Positions 44,113-55,215 of a stretch of DNA of 64,000 nt are shown one piece after another. A program made the translations under genes and the position numbers. The stretch comes from Byssochlamys sp. IMV 00236 (lineage: Eukaryota > Ascomycota > Eurotiomycetes > Eurotiales > Thermoascaceae): positions 124,001 to 188,000 of the forward strand of contig MSJH02000818.1 in assembly GCA_001931875.2 (NCBI GenBank), read 5' to 3'. Under the pieces are notes generated by a model that worked only from the letters and a program-made list of their open reading frames with translations, ran no database searches and was not told where the DNA came from. The stretch's first letter is position 1; every line of letters begins with the position of its first letter.

Positions 44113-45986
44113 AACGTAATTCCCGACCGACCTGATTACCCGCCTGACCTGATTACCCCACAAGCTTCCCTCGCGATCATTAAATCAGTTTTATTCAACC
44201 ACCCACCATGCCACCAAAAAAGCCTATTTTATTGAAAAATCACACTGAGCAGGAGGGGAGGGTCTTATTAGTAATTGAAGCTTTGAAAAAAGATTAAATT
44301 CCCTCTATATGGAAGGCAGCGTCAACTTTTAATGTTCCTTATATAATCCTTTAGATGAGACTTTAAAGATATTAATTTCACTATAATATCCCTAATAATG
44401 CGTCTAAATTAAATGAAGTACAGCAGAAATTGCTTGTATAATGGATATTGTCTATAGATTTATGGGGATTAAGTCCTTAGCCTACGCAAATCTGAGAGAT
44501 GGGCAGTCTTCTCGTGGGTCGAGATAGTGGGGTTTAGCTAGGGAAGAACTGGGCATTTATATTTATTAAACGTCGCCCTGAACTGAAAAGTGTTTATTTT
44601 AGATAATACTCCTATCAGCGAGCTAAATGCGAAGACCTAAAGATTATTAAACCCTATTTTGATACCATTTAAATGACTAAAATGAAATATAGGATTGCAG
44701 ATGAAGATGTCTATAACTTTAATAAAACTGGATATGCAATAGGCCTTACTGCTACTGCTAAGGTAGTAATATGAGCTGAATATTATAGAAAGTGTTAAGT
44801 TACCTAACTAGACAATCGCGAATGGATTATATTAATTGAATGTATTAACTCTACGGGCTGGGTGATGCTACCGTGTATTATTTTCAAAGGCAAAACCCAT
44901 ATCTAAGGCTGGTATGAGGATCCTAATATACCAAAGGACTGGAGAATTGAAGTTAGCGATAATGGCTGGACTATAGACCAGATTGGATTATGCTGGCTTG
45001 AAAAGGTTTTTATACCTTAGATAGCTCATCGGAAGACTGGATGATATTTACTTCTTATTCTAGACAGGTATGGCAGTTATTTAATCCCAGAATTTGATAA
45101 GATATGCAGCAAATATAATATTATTTCGGTCTATATGCTACCGCACTTGTCAGCTTTCTATTAACCTCTAGATATTAGCTGCTTTGGGCCTTTAAAAGGA
45201 GTGTATGGTTGCTTGGTTCAGGATAAGCACCGTTGGGGGTTTAATTATATCGATAAGCTTGACTTCTTAAGTATTTACCCTAGAGCTCGCGCCTAAATGT
45301 TTATTTCAGATACTATTAAAAGCAGATTTAAAGTGACCGGTTTAATCCCTTTTAACCTAGAAGAAGTGCTTGGACGGTTTATTATTTAATTGACTATTCC
45401 TATGCCACCAGGAAGCCGGTTAACTGCTTCTATAGTCTCCCTATTTAAAACACTACAGAATTGTAAAGATTTAGAGAAGCATAGGACTATGCTTTAAGGC
45501 TTGCTTAGAAGACAAACCTAAAGTCCTCCGTCTGCTGATTAGCTGGTCCTAAATTATTTTATTTAATAATATAAATGCCTAGTAAGCGAGAAAACCCTTA
45601 TGGCACATAAGAATCGGAATCTACACCTAGCTAATAAAGAACTCCAGCAAAAAAAGCAACAATCTAATCATTAAATAAGTGCTATATAGGGTTTAAGCAT
45701 TAAAAAAGGTTAAGCTCTTGCGTAAAGGAATAATAAAGCCAGCGAAGCTCTTGCTAGCATTATAGAGGGATCAGGCAATTCAACTATACAGCCGCGCTAG
45801 CGGGCACTACCGACATATTCAAATTGTAATACTAGGGGCTATACTAGAGTTAGATGTCCTAATTAATATAGCGATGAAATATTGTCAAATTACGCTGCTA
45901 TTTAGGTAGTAAAATCGGACAGTATTTCATCTAGATGTTTGGGGTGATCAGGTCGGGCGGGTGATCAGGTCGGTCGGGAATTACGT
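44113..45986 (+). mobile_element. Fot1/pogo-type (Tc1/mariner superfamily) DNA transposon, decayed
   Basis: 1874 bp bounded by 46-bp inverted terminal repeats (44113-44158 and 45941-45986), flanked by TA on each side (44111-44112 and 45987-45988). The repeats differ at three positions, and the left copy has T where the other has C each time. Each repeat holds two tandem GACCTGAT-containing subunits. Inside lies a broken transposase gene. Size, TA target site and DDE transposase match Fot1/pogo elements of ascomycetes. The long AT-rich interior and C-to-T pattern point to repeat-induced point mutation; this is inference. Confidence 0.9.
44208..45900 (+). pseudogene. Fot1/pogo transposase pseudogene (DDE_1 type)
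   Basis: Starting at ATG 44208, the frame can be followed for about 560 codons but is interrupted by more than a dozen stops, mostly TAG/TAA where C-to-T change of CAG/CAA would explain them. Recognisable parts are an N-terminal MPPKKPILLKNHTEQEG-type HTH region, the first DDE block VYNFNKTGYAIG (usually Asp, here Asn), the second block LILDRYGSYLIPEF and the third block PLDISCFGPLKGVYG. The product cannot be functional. The end is approximate, since stops are frequent towards the 3' side. Confidence 0.85.
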
Positions 45987-46674
45987 TAGATGACTAAACT
46001 CAGTTATGTTTTTCAAGTCTCCATCCCTTCACCAGAAGAATAAGTGCTGCTGATCAGATGAGCAGTAAACACCGCTGTGACAACAATTATCCTCTCCAGG
46101 GTGACATCAGTCAGTACTAGAGGGGGTCCCTCAAACCTCAGATGCTTCTTGAGGAGAAATGCAGTTCCTAGTCAGCTCGACTTCTGATACTGTTGCATTA
46201 TCCGGCCTTTGGGTGCGATACAAGCAATTAATGGTTGTCAAGGTCTACAGCTCAAGGCCCTGTTGATCCCTTGACAAAGACACGGAAGGTAACAAGTCGC
46301 AAGAGCAAGAAACAAGCACTGGAAGTTGACGCAGCGAATCATTTCTCTTAGAGATTCATGGACCACTGCTTAGGAATGCTTATCTGATCTTGACTGTGTC
46401 GAGGCTAAAACGCGGTAACACATATGAGACCGTGCATGTCGCAGGTCTGCCGCAGCTATGCGGTTATTCTTACTCACCATTTCACCGATCCGATGGGCAC
46501 GGTTGATCGAAACAGCCCAGTGGTCCCTTGTGGGCCTAATTTCTTCGAGAAACAATACACCTTTTTTGGCTTGCAAATGTTGATGTAGAGTCAAGCATGT
46601 CTGAGTGTCCGACGAAAGTTAGGTTGGTTTTGTAGGTCCGCCAGGAAATTTTTCGTGGCATTCTGCTAATACAA

Positions 46675-46895
46675 TCAGTCAAACAAGCTTTATTCACTTC
46701 TCCTATGCATTGTTGTGTGACATAGATTTCTTTGGTTGTCAATAACCATGTCACCATCTCCTTGGATGGCCAAGCCTGATAAAACCCTTTGGAACAGCCA
46801 CCGGTCCATCTCATCTTTGAAGCTAGCAATACTCGGCACACCTTGCTGCTCCCAAGGGATCTGTTTCTTCGCACGTCCCGCTGCGCTCTAAATCT
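46675..46895 (-). pseudogene. Possible decayed coding remnant
   Basis: One minus-strand frame reads about 70 codons without stop, including KKQIPWEQQGVPSIASFKDE and MDRWLFQRVLSGLAIQGDGD, then stops. The composition is protein-like, unlike the surrounding AT-rich DNA. Other frames in 46370-46640 continue briefly. I do not recognise the family and found no splice model, so this may be a gene fragment left by transposon activity or chance. Confidence 0.3.
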
Positions 46896-47163
46896 GTTGC
46901 TCTAGCCACACTGATGAGATTATGTGTGATCTCATTGGTTTCCCGTCATGACAATTCGCTTTGTTATCAAACTCGGGTGACGACTCTCTTCTTGGCGGTG
47001 TCTCATGGCCTCTTGGTGAATCGAGTAGAAGTTTATATCACAGTGGAATCATGTCCTGCTTGTCATCTTTTATTGTGTTTCTATATTTTCGTGCAACTTT
47101 ACTTTTTTTCAGTTCTTTTTGCTGCTTTCTTAATCGGGGAGGTTTGATATTTGATTCTTTCAG

Positions 47164-47189
47164 TTCTTATTCTTATTCTTATTCTTCAT
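47164..47189. repeat. (TTCTTA)n simple repeat in ferric reductase leader
   Basis: About four units of the hexanucleotide, seen directly, about 130 nt upstream of the start codon; part of a pyrimidine-rich leader. Confidence 0.85.
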
Positions 47190-47316
47190 TCTCCCTCGAT
47201 TTACAGCAGGACTGTATTCCGGGGCTATAGTATTGTTCTTTCTCGAGAGACGGCAACTCTCCAAACCGTTCTTACATTTCTCCGCTTTCTTTGATAACAT
47301 TTTTGAACGGAGCAAC

Positions 47317-49262
47317 ATGGGTGTGCTATCACTTGGGCTCATATTATTGTCCACGGCCGCAGTCGTTATGGCGGAAGGGGAAGAAGGAGGAGCACCACCC
47401 TTCAATATCCATGTGGCTCTTGCGGGAGTTTATATTGCAGTGATCGCTGGAGCAGTAGCAATTACCTTGGCCTGGCAAGCTGCAGCTCGGATGTCCGCAT
47501 ATCTTCGAAAGATTTCGTGTCTGAACAATCCCACCCAGCGCTATTTCGTTTCCGCCAGTACATTCCTTGGACCTCTGAAGGAGCATTTAATCTATGCGCC
47601 GCTGTTTGGAACGAGACATAATCGAGAACTTCAGCTCAGCAAGAGCCTGACGCTTGGAACGGTCCCCAGTCGTCTGCAGACACTCATTCTCTTCGGCGTC
47701 GTGGGATTCAATTTCCTGTTCGTTCTTGTGGATCTTGACTTTTCGTCAAAGGAGCTATGGGACGATTTTAGGAGTCGGACGGGCGCCATGGCAGTGGCCA
47801 ATCTTATTCCCTTGGTCATTTTCGCTGGTCGCAATAATCCTTTGATTGCCATACTTCATGTCTCGTTCGATACTTTTAACTTCCTTCATCGGTGGATTGC
47901 ACGATGCATCGTGCTGGAGGCAATTGCACATGCCCTTGTCACTATCGTTCCAGTAGGCCAGAAAGGTTAGTGGTACATAAACTGTTGGTGTAGCCCTTGC
48001 TAATATAAACATAGGTGGAACCCTAGCCATCGGACAGCTCTTTCAAACCGACGCTTTCTGTCTGGTTGGGCTCGTGGTAAGTTCCTACCAGCCAGTGCAG
48101 GAAAGGTCATCCTAACTGACTCAAAAAGGCTGTCTGCGGTTTCATGGGCCTGAACGTCCATTCTTTCTCTCCTCTACGACATGCCTTTTACGAGACGTTT
48201 CTTCATACACACATTGCCCTCGTACTCGTCACCTTCGGGTTTCTCTGGACGCATCTCAACGAGTACACCGAACAGCGATATTTCCTACTACCTGCGATCA
48301 TCGCCTGGGCCGCCGAGGTGAGTCGGCATTATGCAAATTAATAGGGACATTGGAAAGGCTAACTGGTAATCTAGCGAACTGTACGCCTTATTACCCTTTT
48401 CCGTCGCAATATCGGCAATGGAGGAACCACAGTCGCTGTGGAAGCTCTCGCTGGAAACGCAATGAGAGTGACCCTGTTCATGGCCCGTCCATGGACGTTC
48501 AAGCCCGGTCAACATGTCTATCTGTACCTACCTTCGGTCGGATTCTGGACCTCTCACCCATTCAGCGTTGCGTGGAGCGAGACACGGAGTATGTCACTCG
48601 ATAAAGAGTCCATGCTCACGTCCTTTGATGAGCCCTCCAAAACCATGTCTTTAGTTATTAAGCGCCAAGGTGGGTTCACCGATAAGCTATATAAGCGTGC
48701 AGCAGAAAGCGTTGGACGGCCAATATACCTCACTGGTTTCGTCGAGGGTCCTTATGGAGGCATCCATGAGGCCAGTTCCTATGGGACCGTTTTGTTATTT
48801 GCCGGTGGAGTTGGTATCACGCATCCCTTTTCGTTTGTACGTGAGCTGGTGTCTGGTTATGCCAATGGCACTGCCGCCGCTCGAAAAGTCACGTTGGCAT
48901 GGGCGATCCAGAGCCCTGACCAAGTCACCTGGGTCTACCCTTGGCTGATGGATCTCCTTGAGATGGAACGATGCGAGGAAGTGCTTCGAGTTAAGCTCTT
49001 CATAACCCGTCCCGGCAACACAGAGGACATGCACCGACTAGTTTCCGAAACCTCACACCCTTCCAGTCGCATTGTCCTGCAGACATTGATCGGGCGTCCT
49101 GACCCTGAGAAACTCATTGACGAAGAAATCGAACAGCAGGTGGGTGCTATGGGTGTCATGGTGTGTGGATCGGGTAGTCTGAGTGACGGCATCCGACGAG
49201 CTTGTCGTAAAAGGCAGACTCGGACCCATATTGACTTTATCGAGGAGAGCTTCTCGTGGTAA
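47317..49262 (+). CDS. Ferric reductase-like flavocytochrome (FRE family)
   Basis: Four exons, 595 aa: 47317-47965, 48015-48076, 48129-48317, 48375-49262. An N-terminal hydrophobic segment (MGVLSLGLILLSTAAVVMA) looks like a signal peptide. The ferric-reductase transmembrane region carries paired haem-binding His candidates in LHVSFDTFNFLHRW and HALVTIV, and again in FLHTHIALVL and LWTHLNEY. The FAD domain has WTSHPFSVAW; the NADPH domain has LLFAGGVGITHPFSFVREL and the C-terminal VCGSGSLSDGIRRAC. The enzyme moves electrons from NADPH across the plasma or vacuolar membrane to ferric or cupric ions. A canonical GATA cluster for iron regulation was not obvious upstream (one TGATAA near 47291). 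Splicing restores continuous homology. Confidence 0.92.
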
Positions 49263-49769
49263 ACTATCCTACTTAGTCATGGAGAGACTCAATGACGCTC
49301 TTTTCTTTTATCGTACCTTATTACCGACGATGCAGGTTATCTGCGGAAATAGGATGCGTGGATTCTTCCTTCCTTCCTTCCTTCGATCATGACCTTTTTA
49401 GGATATATATGTATATATCCTCCCAATATCACTCGTTAATGTTATTCTCCCCGAACATAATGATTATCATAGAAGAGATGTTTACTTATAAATAAAAATA
49501 CCAGTACATTACGAGGAATAGAATGGTCTTACGCGTACATGACATCTGAAACATCGTACAGTATATCTGTGACAATCTACAGACACCTCGAACCGTCCCA
49601 TCATCGACTAACTTGACCAGAAATATAACTAACTTGACCAGAAAATATACTCCCCAAGAAAAAGCAGATGTCACACAGTGTAATGGAGAAAATATGTTCG
49701 TATCGACGCGACGAAGATCGTATCCCGAGCAGGAGCCTCGGCTCGGTCGACGTCGGGCTAAGTGATTAC

Positions 49770-50084
49770 TAGGGGTGGTGAATTTCAGAAATTTACTTTT
49801 AATTTCACGAAACGTTGAATTTCGCCCTTTTTTTATCTTCCGAAATTCAATACGCACAGACCAAGTAGTAGACTGCGCTATACCTAAAGAAGATAAATAA
49901 GCGGTAGCCTAGATTTGACCAATAGATTGTGCTAATTTTGGATGTCTTAAGATATTAAGTGGGTCAGAACTACCATACTAATTTATTAGCGTATTTCAAA
50001 ATTTCAAAAAATCCTTTTCATTTCATTTCAAGACTTTTAATTTCATGAATTTCATGAAATTTTGAATTTCAAATGCCACCCCTA
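49770..50084. mobile_element. hAT-type MITE, 315 bp
   Basis: The ends are TAGGGGTGG and CCACCCCTA, perfect 9-bp inverted termini. An identical 8-bp direct repeat GTGATTAC flanks both sides (49762-49769 and 50085-50092). An 8-bp target duplication is the hAT hallmark. Both subterminal regions are full of GAAATTT/AAATTTC motifs, able to pair with each other. No open frame is present, so it is a non-autonomous copy. The perfect duplication suggests a fairly recent insertion. Confidence 0.9.
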
Positions 50085-50461
50085 GTGATTACATTCTTCC
50101 CCGCAAAAACGAGAGGTCAACAACAACTCCGTTAGCTTCAGCAGTATTACATCCAGTTTCACATGGCCGGGAATCATACCCTGCTGGTTGTCATATGACA
50201 TATAGTGACCTTTACATGTAAAGGTTCTCGTCGCATATCGCAACTTCATCTGATTGATATAACATACCTACCTAACAGGTACCTAGGTATCCTCGGTTCA
50301 ATTACAACAGTCACTCGCTCCTCTTACATTGCACAACAACCTACCTACATAGCTACAGCTAGGTAAATAAGGGAGATCTACCCAATCATACCATCCAAAG
50401 GTCCATTACAGAAAAAAAAATACAAAGCATCAACCCAATTTCCCCAATCCCACCCACCAAG

Positions 50462-50484
50462 TACCTACCTACCTACCTACCTAA
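50462..50484. repeat. (TACC)n tract at the acyl-CoA dehydrogenase 5' UTR
   Basis: About five TACC units ending just before the start codon at 50487. Related ACCTA motifs recur from 50270 to 50345. Confidence 0.85.
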
Positions 50485-50486
50485 CC

Positions 50487-52180
50487 ATGGCCACCAACTC
50501 CCCCAATCCCATCCCCTTCTCAGAACCGCCCTACCTCCGCGGCATCCCATCACCCTACTACACAGAATCCCACCATCGATTCCAAAAAGCATGTCGCGCA
50601 TTCATCTGGGAGAACCTCCACAAGCATGCTCTCGAGTGGGAGCGCGAAGAGGAAGTTCCCGCATACGTCTACGAGACGTTCAGAAAGAATAACATGTTGC
50701 TTCCGAATCTGCCCTCGCCGCTACCGGTTGAGTGGTTGAAAAAGTTGGGCATTCATGATATTCTAGGCGTGAAGGTTGAGGAGTGGGATTATTTTCATAC
50801 GGGGATTTATATCGATGAGGTGAGTGGGTCAGTCTGGGTGTATTCTACTATTCTTGGTTTTTTTGATAATATGATGTATAGTATTATATTATATTACTTA
50901 TCAATTGACATTTTATAGATGTCACGAAGCGGCATCGGCGGACCCGGAGCATCAATGTCTGCAGGATTCGCATTCGGCATCCCCCCAGTCCTCAAGTTCG
51001 GGAGTCCCGAACTACACGAACGCTTCCTGCCTGATTTCCTAACGGGTCGGAAGAGAATGTGTATTGCCATCACGGAGCCCGAGGCCGGTAGTGACGTTGC
51101 CAATATCACGACGACGGCTACGAAGACACCTGATGGGAAGCATTATATCGTTAATGGAACTAAGAAATGGTATGTTGATATCATGGAACCAATCGATCAA
51201 TCATCCTTATATCATATATATATATATATATATATCTATATATACAAGATACAAATAATACATCCATACTAACATCATGATCATGCAAAGGATCACCAAC
51301 GGCATCTGGTCCGACTACACAACCATGGCCGTCCGAACCGGCGGTCCAGGAGCCAAGGGCCTCTCTCTCCTCCTCGTCCCTTTAAAAAACCACCCCGGCG
51401 TAACGATGCGCAAGCTCAAAGTATCCGGCCAACTCACGGGCGGAACGACCTTCATCGAGCTCGACGACGTCCAGGTCCCCGTTGAAAACCTCATCGGCCT
51501 CGAAGGCCACGGCATGCACTACATCATGACCAATTTCAACCACGAACGACTCACCATCGCTATTGGCGCGACGCGGCAAGCGCGCGTGGCGCTTTCGTCT
51601 GCATTCGAGTACTGTCTGCAGCGCGAGGCGTTCGGGAAGACGCTCATGGATCAGCCGGTCGTGAGACATCGGTTGGCGAAGGCGGGAGCAGAGCTAGAGA
51701 GTCTTTCTGCGTGGATAGAACAGTTCTTGTTCCAGCTCAAGAAGATGGATAGGAATGAGGCGGATATTCAGCTTGGTGGTCTGACGGCCCTGGCGAAGGC
51801 GAGGTCTGGTATGGTTCTGAATGAGTGCGCGCAGGTTGCGGTGTTATTGTTTGGTGGAAATGGATATACTCGTACGGGACGGGGGGAGATTGTAGAGAGT
51901 ATGTTACCCCCCCCCCCCCAAGAAAGACCCTTCCTTCCCGAAACCACATTTACTCATTTTGTTCTTCATTCGTCTATTACGTTGAAATCAGCTCTTTTCC
52001 TCTGGAGAAATGCAGCCCAGAGTACTTACTGACAGATGGGCAGAAATCTACCGCGAAGTTCCTGGAACCCGCATCCCCGGCGGCTCCGAAGACGTGCTTC
52101 TCGACCTTGCAGTTCGTCAATTAGTCAAGATTTTCCAAGTTCAGACGATGATGTTGGCAGGAGGAAAGTCGAAAATTTGA
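50487..52180 (+). CDS. Acyl-CoA dehydrogenase, possibly peroxisomal
   Basis: Four exons, 442 aa: 50487-50819, 50919-51169, 51291-51898, 52044-52180. FAD-linked dehydrogenase introducing the 2,3 double bond in acyl-CoA. The helical N-domain is followed by GASMSAGFAFGIPPVLKFGS, the flavin-binding ITEPEAGSDVANITTTA, KKW|ITNGIW (across a splice), and the C-domain RQARVALSSAFEYCLQREAF and LFGGNGYTRTGRGEIVE. The last exon gives REVPGTRIPGGSEDVLLDLA. At the position where medium-chain enzymes have the catalytic Glu (YEGT), this protein has IPGG, so the base probably sits elsewhere, as in long-chain and isovaleryl types. The C-terminus is SKI, a PTS1-like tripeptide, and there is no Arg-rich presequence. 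Introns hold a TA microsatellite and a 13-C run. Confidence 0.9.
51210..51244. repeat. (TA)n microsatellite in dehydrogenase intron 2
   Basis: Long near-perfect TA alternation inside the intron 51170-51290; seen directly. Confidence 0.9.
51907..51919. repeat. Poly-C run of 13 in dehydrogenase intron 3
   Basis: Thirteen consecutive C, five bases after the GTATGT donor at 51899. Length may vary or be misread. Confidence 0.9.
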
Positions 52181-52619
52181 TTTAAGCATCACTTCCACGC
52201 AGTAAATACCCAGCAAAAAGGAGATATTAATGTTTGGAACGGGGAATATACTTATACCCCTGTAGGTAGTCTATGAGGATTTGAAGCACTAAGTATGTAA
52301 CACTGCCAATGTGAGAATGAGAATGACATCCATCATCTAAAGGCAGAAGAAATAGATAGGTAGTTTCTTACTTTATGTAACATTTCCTTACTTTTGGGGG
52401 GGAAGGATAATCCACTGTCTGTAACGTACTATACTGTACAAGATTGTATTGGCATGATGAGATTGCTTAGCTTTTGCCTCTCGATAGATAGCTAGCTAGT
52501 CTTTGCATTTACATTATTACATGACAGAAATGAAAGATTCCCAAATGAAATGAAGCCTTTTGAACTCCCATTTCCTCCATTTTCTGGCGGGACAAGATGA
52601 TGCAGATGTGAGCCGAGGT
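52181..52619. other. Convergent intergenic region (dehydrogenase / RNA-binding protein)
   Basis: 439 nt between two stop codons of converging genes; likely both 3' UTRs. No further feature seen. Confidence 0.6.
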
Positions 52620-55215
52620 TTACTCGATTCCCCACGTATCGTCCACTTCGGCCACGTCGTAGTCGACTTCATGATTGCCATCTCGTCGTGTGCTGTCAGG
52701 CTCTGGAGCAGCTTCTCCTGTGTTTTCCATGACGGAGTCTTCGTCTCGGGTCTTGCCGTCAGGGCCGGGTCCGCCACCGGCGGAGGGCGTTGGGGCAGGA
52801 TTGGCAATCCACGACATCTCGACATTGCCGACGCCGGGGATGGTCGTAGGACCGTACATCAGCTTCTCAGCTACGTAGCGGTCTTTGAAAGTGATGATCT
52901 GCGAATCTGGACGCTCCGGGTTGGGGTCGACGGACTGATATTCTCCGATTCCCTGCATACAGTCGTTAGTTTCAGACTACAAGTATCTCCAGTCGGAAAA
53001 TAACTTACGATGAGGTATTGTCGGAGAGCTTCATCCTTGGAGGAATCGAACTCCACACCAGACACAGCAACCCTCTTCGGTCGGTTATCCAGTCGAAGAA
53101 CACCCCCACGGCCACGGAAGGCGCCTCTGCCTCTAAAGCCTCCCCGAAACGACGGGTCATATCCACGACCACGAGGGGGGAATCCACCACGCCCTCTGTA
53201 AGGTGCTCCTCTTCCGCGTCCACGGAAAGAGGTCGATGGCTGAGGATTATTGGGATCAATGCCCAGGCTCTTCGCTTCGGCCTCGAGAGCAGCAAGCTGC
53301 GCTCGTAATTGCTTCGTCTGCTCACTGACGTTCTCGTCGGCAGGGGACTCAGCCTTATCACCGTTCAACTCTTCCGCACCATTAAGAGCGCCCTTCTCTT
53401 TGAGTCTCTCCAGGAGCCTGGCCTTCTCCTCTTGCTGCTTCCGGAGGAGTTCTTCTCGCTGCTTCTCGAGCGCTTGTCGAGCCTCTTCAGTCTCCTTGAG
53501 CTTCTTCATCCGCTCCTCGTGCGCCTTCTGGGCCTCTAATTGCTGTCTCTCAAACTCCTCTTTGTCGAAGGGTGTAGCATCTGCTTCCGTATCCATCGGA
53601 GTGGACGACGTATGTCGCTGGCCACCATTGGCATCTGGCTTCCCACGTGGCTTGTACCAATAGACCTTGACAAAGCGGTTGTCAAAAATGACCTTCGGGC
53701 TTGACCAAGCGGCCTTTGCGGACTCATAGGTATCATATTTGACCAGAGCAAGATGTCTAGGGGCTTGCAATGTGACCTCCACAATGTTTCCAAACTGGGA
53801 GAAGAACTCGCGGATAGACTCCTCGTTGAACTTGTCCTCTGGAATCTGCTCCACAACGATTGTGGTAACCGACCTGTCCTCGTTAGGTCCAGTCATGGAG
53901 AACTCAGCACGACCGCGTCCTCGTCCTGCAAAACCACCCCTGTCGCCTCGACCACGACCTCGGCCACGTCCCCTCTCGAAACCTCTTCCGGCGCCTTCAC
54001 CATCTCGCTGAACATCAATCATTATATTCGCATTCGTAGGGTCGTATTCTACAGTAGTCGTTAGCACGAAAAAAGTAATATCAAGATAGAAGGTCCTTTA
54101 CCATCATCTCTAGGCGGCACGACAGAGTCCCCATGCTGGTACGGACATGTTGCGCCCAAGTAGCAGATCCCCTGCGTGTCATACAGCGGACAACGTTCTG
54201 TGCTCTTGCCCGCCATGTTGCCTTGCTGCTGGGGAAGAGGCGACATTCCAGGCATTGGCGGGAATCCCATATTTTGCAGCGCTAGCATGGCACCCATAGG
54301 ATCATTCGGATCGAACGGAGGGAAGCCCGCAGGCATACCTGGAAATCCACCTGGTGTAGGAAACTGAGAACCCGGAGGACCCCCAGGCCTTCCATCTCTC
54401 CCAGGACCGCCCATGCGATCACCTCTACCGCGCCCTCGTCGCGGCGTCTTGTACACTCTGCTATGAAACTGCTGTTCACCCAGGCCTTGATCGGCCTGGA
54501 ATCCCTCGTTGAAAGTCCGTTTCCGAGAATAGTTCGCACTGTCGAATCCAGCAGGTTGCGTCGGAACATTGCCCATGGGGCCACCAAAGGGACCCTTCGG
54601 AGCTCCAAGAGGGACGTTAAACGGATCCTGCTGCTGCTGGATAGAAGGCGCTGATGGGGTCGCGACACTGACACTCTGCACGGGGAACTGATTCGGCGCA
54701 GTCGCCGGTGCAGCTTGCTGCTGCTGCTTCGGACCAAACTTCTCAAAAATCTCATCCACGAATTTCACGGTATCTGCCAACCAGCTTCATCAGCAACTAT
54801 CCACATAACGACAACACGTAACCGTAGGGATCATCCTTCCAACTTACGTTCCCTCAGAAAATCCTCCAAGTTCTCCACAGACGCTTTCCTAATCTCCTCG
54901 TCCGGCGCATCGGATCTGATCAAGGCGAGGACATAATCTGCAAGGACATCTGAATCGGCATCGGAGCTATCCGCCAGATAAAAAGATCTGTCAGCTTATC
55001 TTGCACTTAAACGGAGCTGAACCCTGAACACCCAGCAAGGAATAACACACTCCGCAAGAAGAACACAGACAAATGANNNNNNNNNNNNNNNNNNNNAAAA
55101 AAAAAAAAGCGACAACCCAGAATAAAGAAATCGAAGGAAAAGAAACTTACATATCCTCCAATCTCTTCACCACCCACTTCTTCACATCCGCAGCTTCTTC
55201 CTCAGTAAACTGCAT
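52620..55215 (-). CDS. RBM26/27-like RNA-binding protein (PWI-like, CCCH finger, RRM)
   Basis: Five exons, 742 aa: 55215-55151, 54966-54848, 54773-54102, 54048-53009, 52952-52620. The N-terminus (MQFTEEEAADVKKWVVKRLE, then DISDADSDVLADYVLALI) is a PWI-like helical domain. A Gln/Pro/Gly-rich stretch leads to one CCCH zinc finger with C-X8-C-X5-C-X3-H spacing at about 253-275. An RG-rich segment follows, then an RRM at about 345-418 (TTIVVEQIPEDKFNEESIRE, LALVKYDTYESAKAAW). After it come a charged coiled coil (430-520), a second RGG block and an acidic tail ending DDTWGIE. This order matches human RBM26/RBM27 and fission-yeast Rmn1, which work with the MTREC/PAXT machinery in nuclear RNA decay. 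That role is inferred. The first intron contains the N gap. Confidence 0.87.
55077..55096. other. Assembly gap (20 N)
   Basis: Twenty N next to an A-rich run. It lies inside the first intron (54967-55150) of the RBM26-like gene, so the true intron length is unknown. A reading frame crossing it is an artefact. Confidence 0.99.

Larger units (their letters stand above)
45989..47316. other. Intergenic region between transposon and ferric reductase
   Basis: 1.3 kb. The last part is a T/C-rich leader of the ferric reductase gene with a (TTATTC)n run at 47164-47189. Minus-strand frames at about 46370-46895 look partly protein-like and are listed separately. Confidence 0.5.
49263..50486. other. Intergenic region containing a hAT-type MITE
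   Basis: 1.2 kb between the ferric reductase stop and the acyl-CoA dehydrogenase start. It holds a CTTC run (49363-49384), the 315-bp MITE and a (TACC)n tract just before the dehydrogenase ATG. No coding region supported. Confidence 0.6.
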
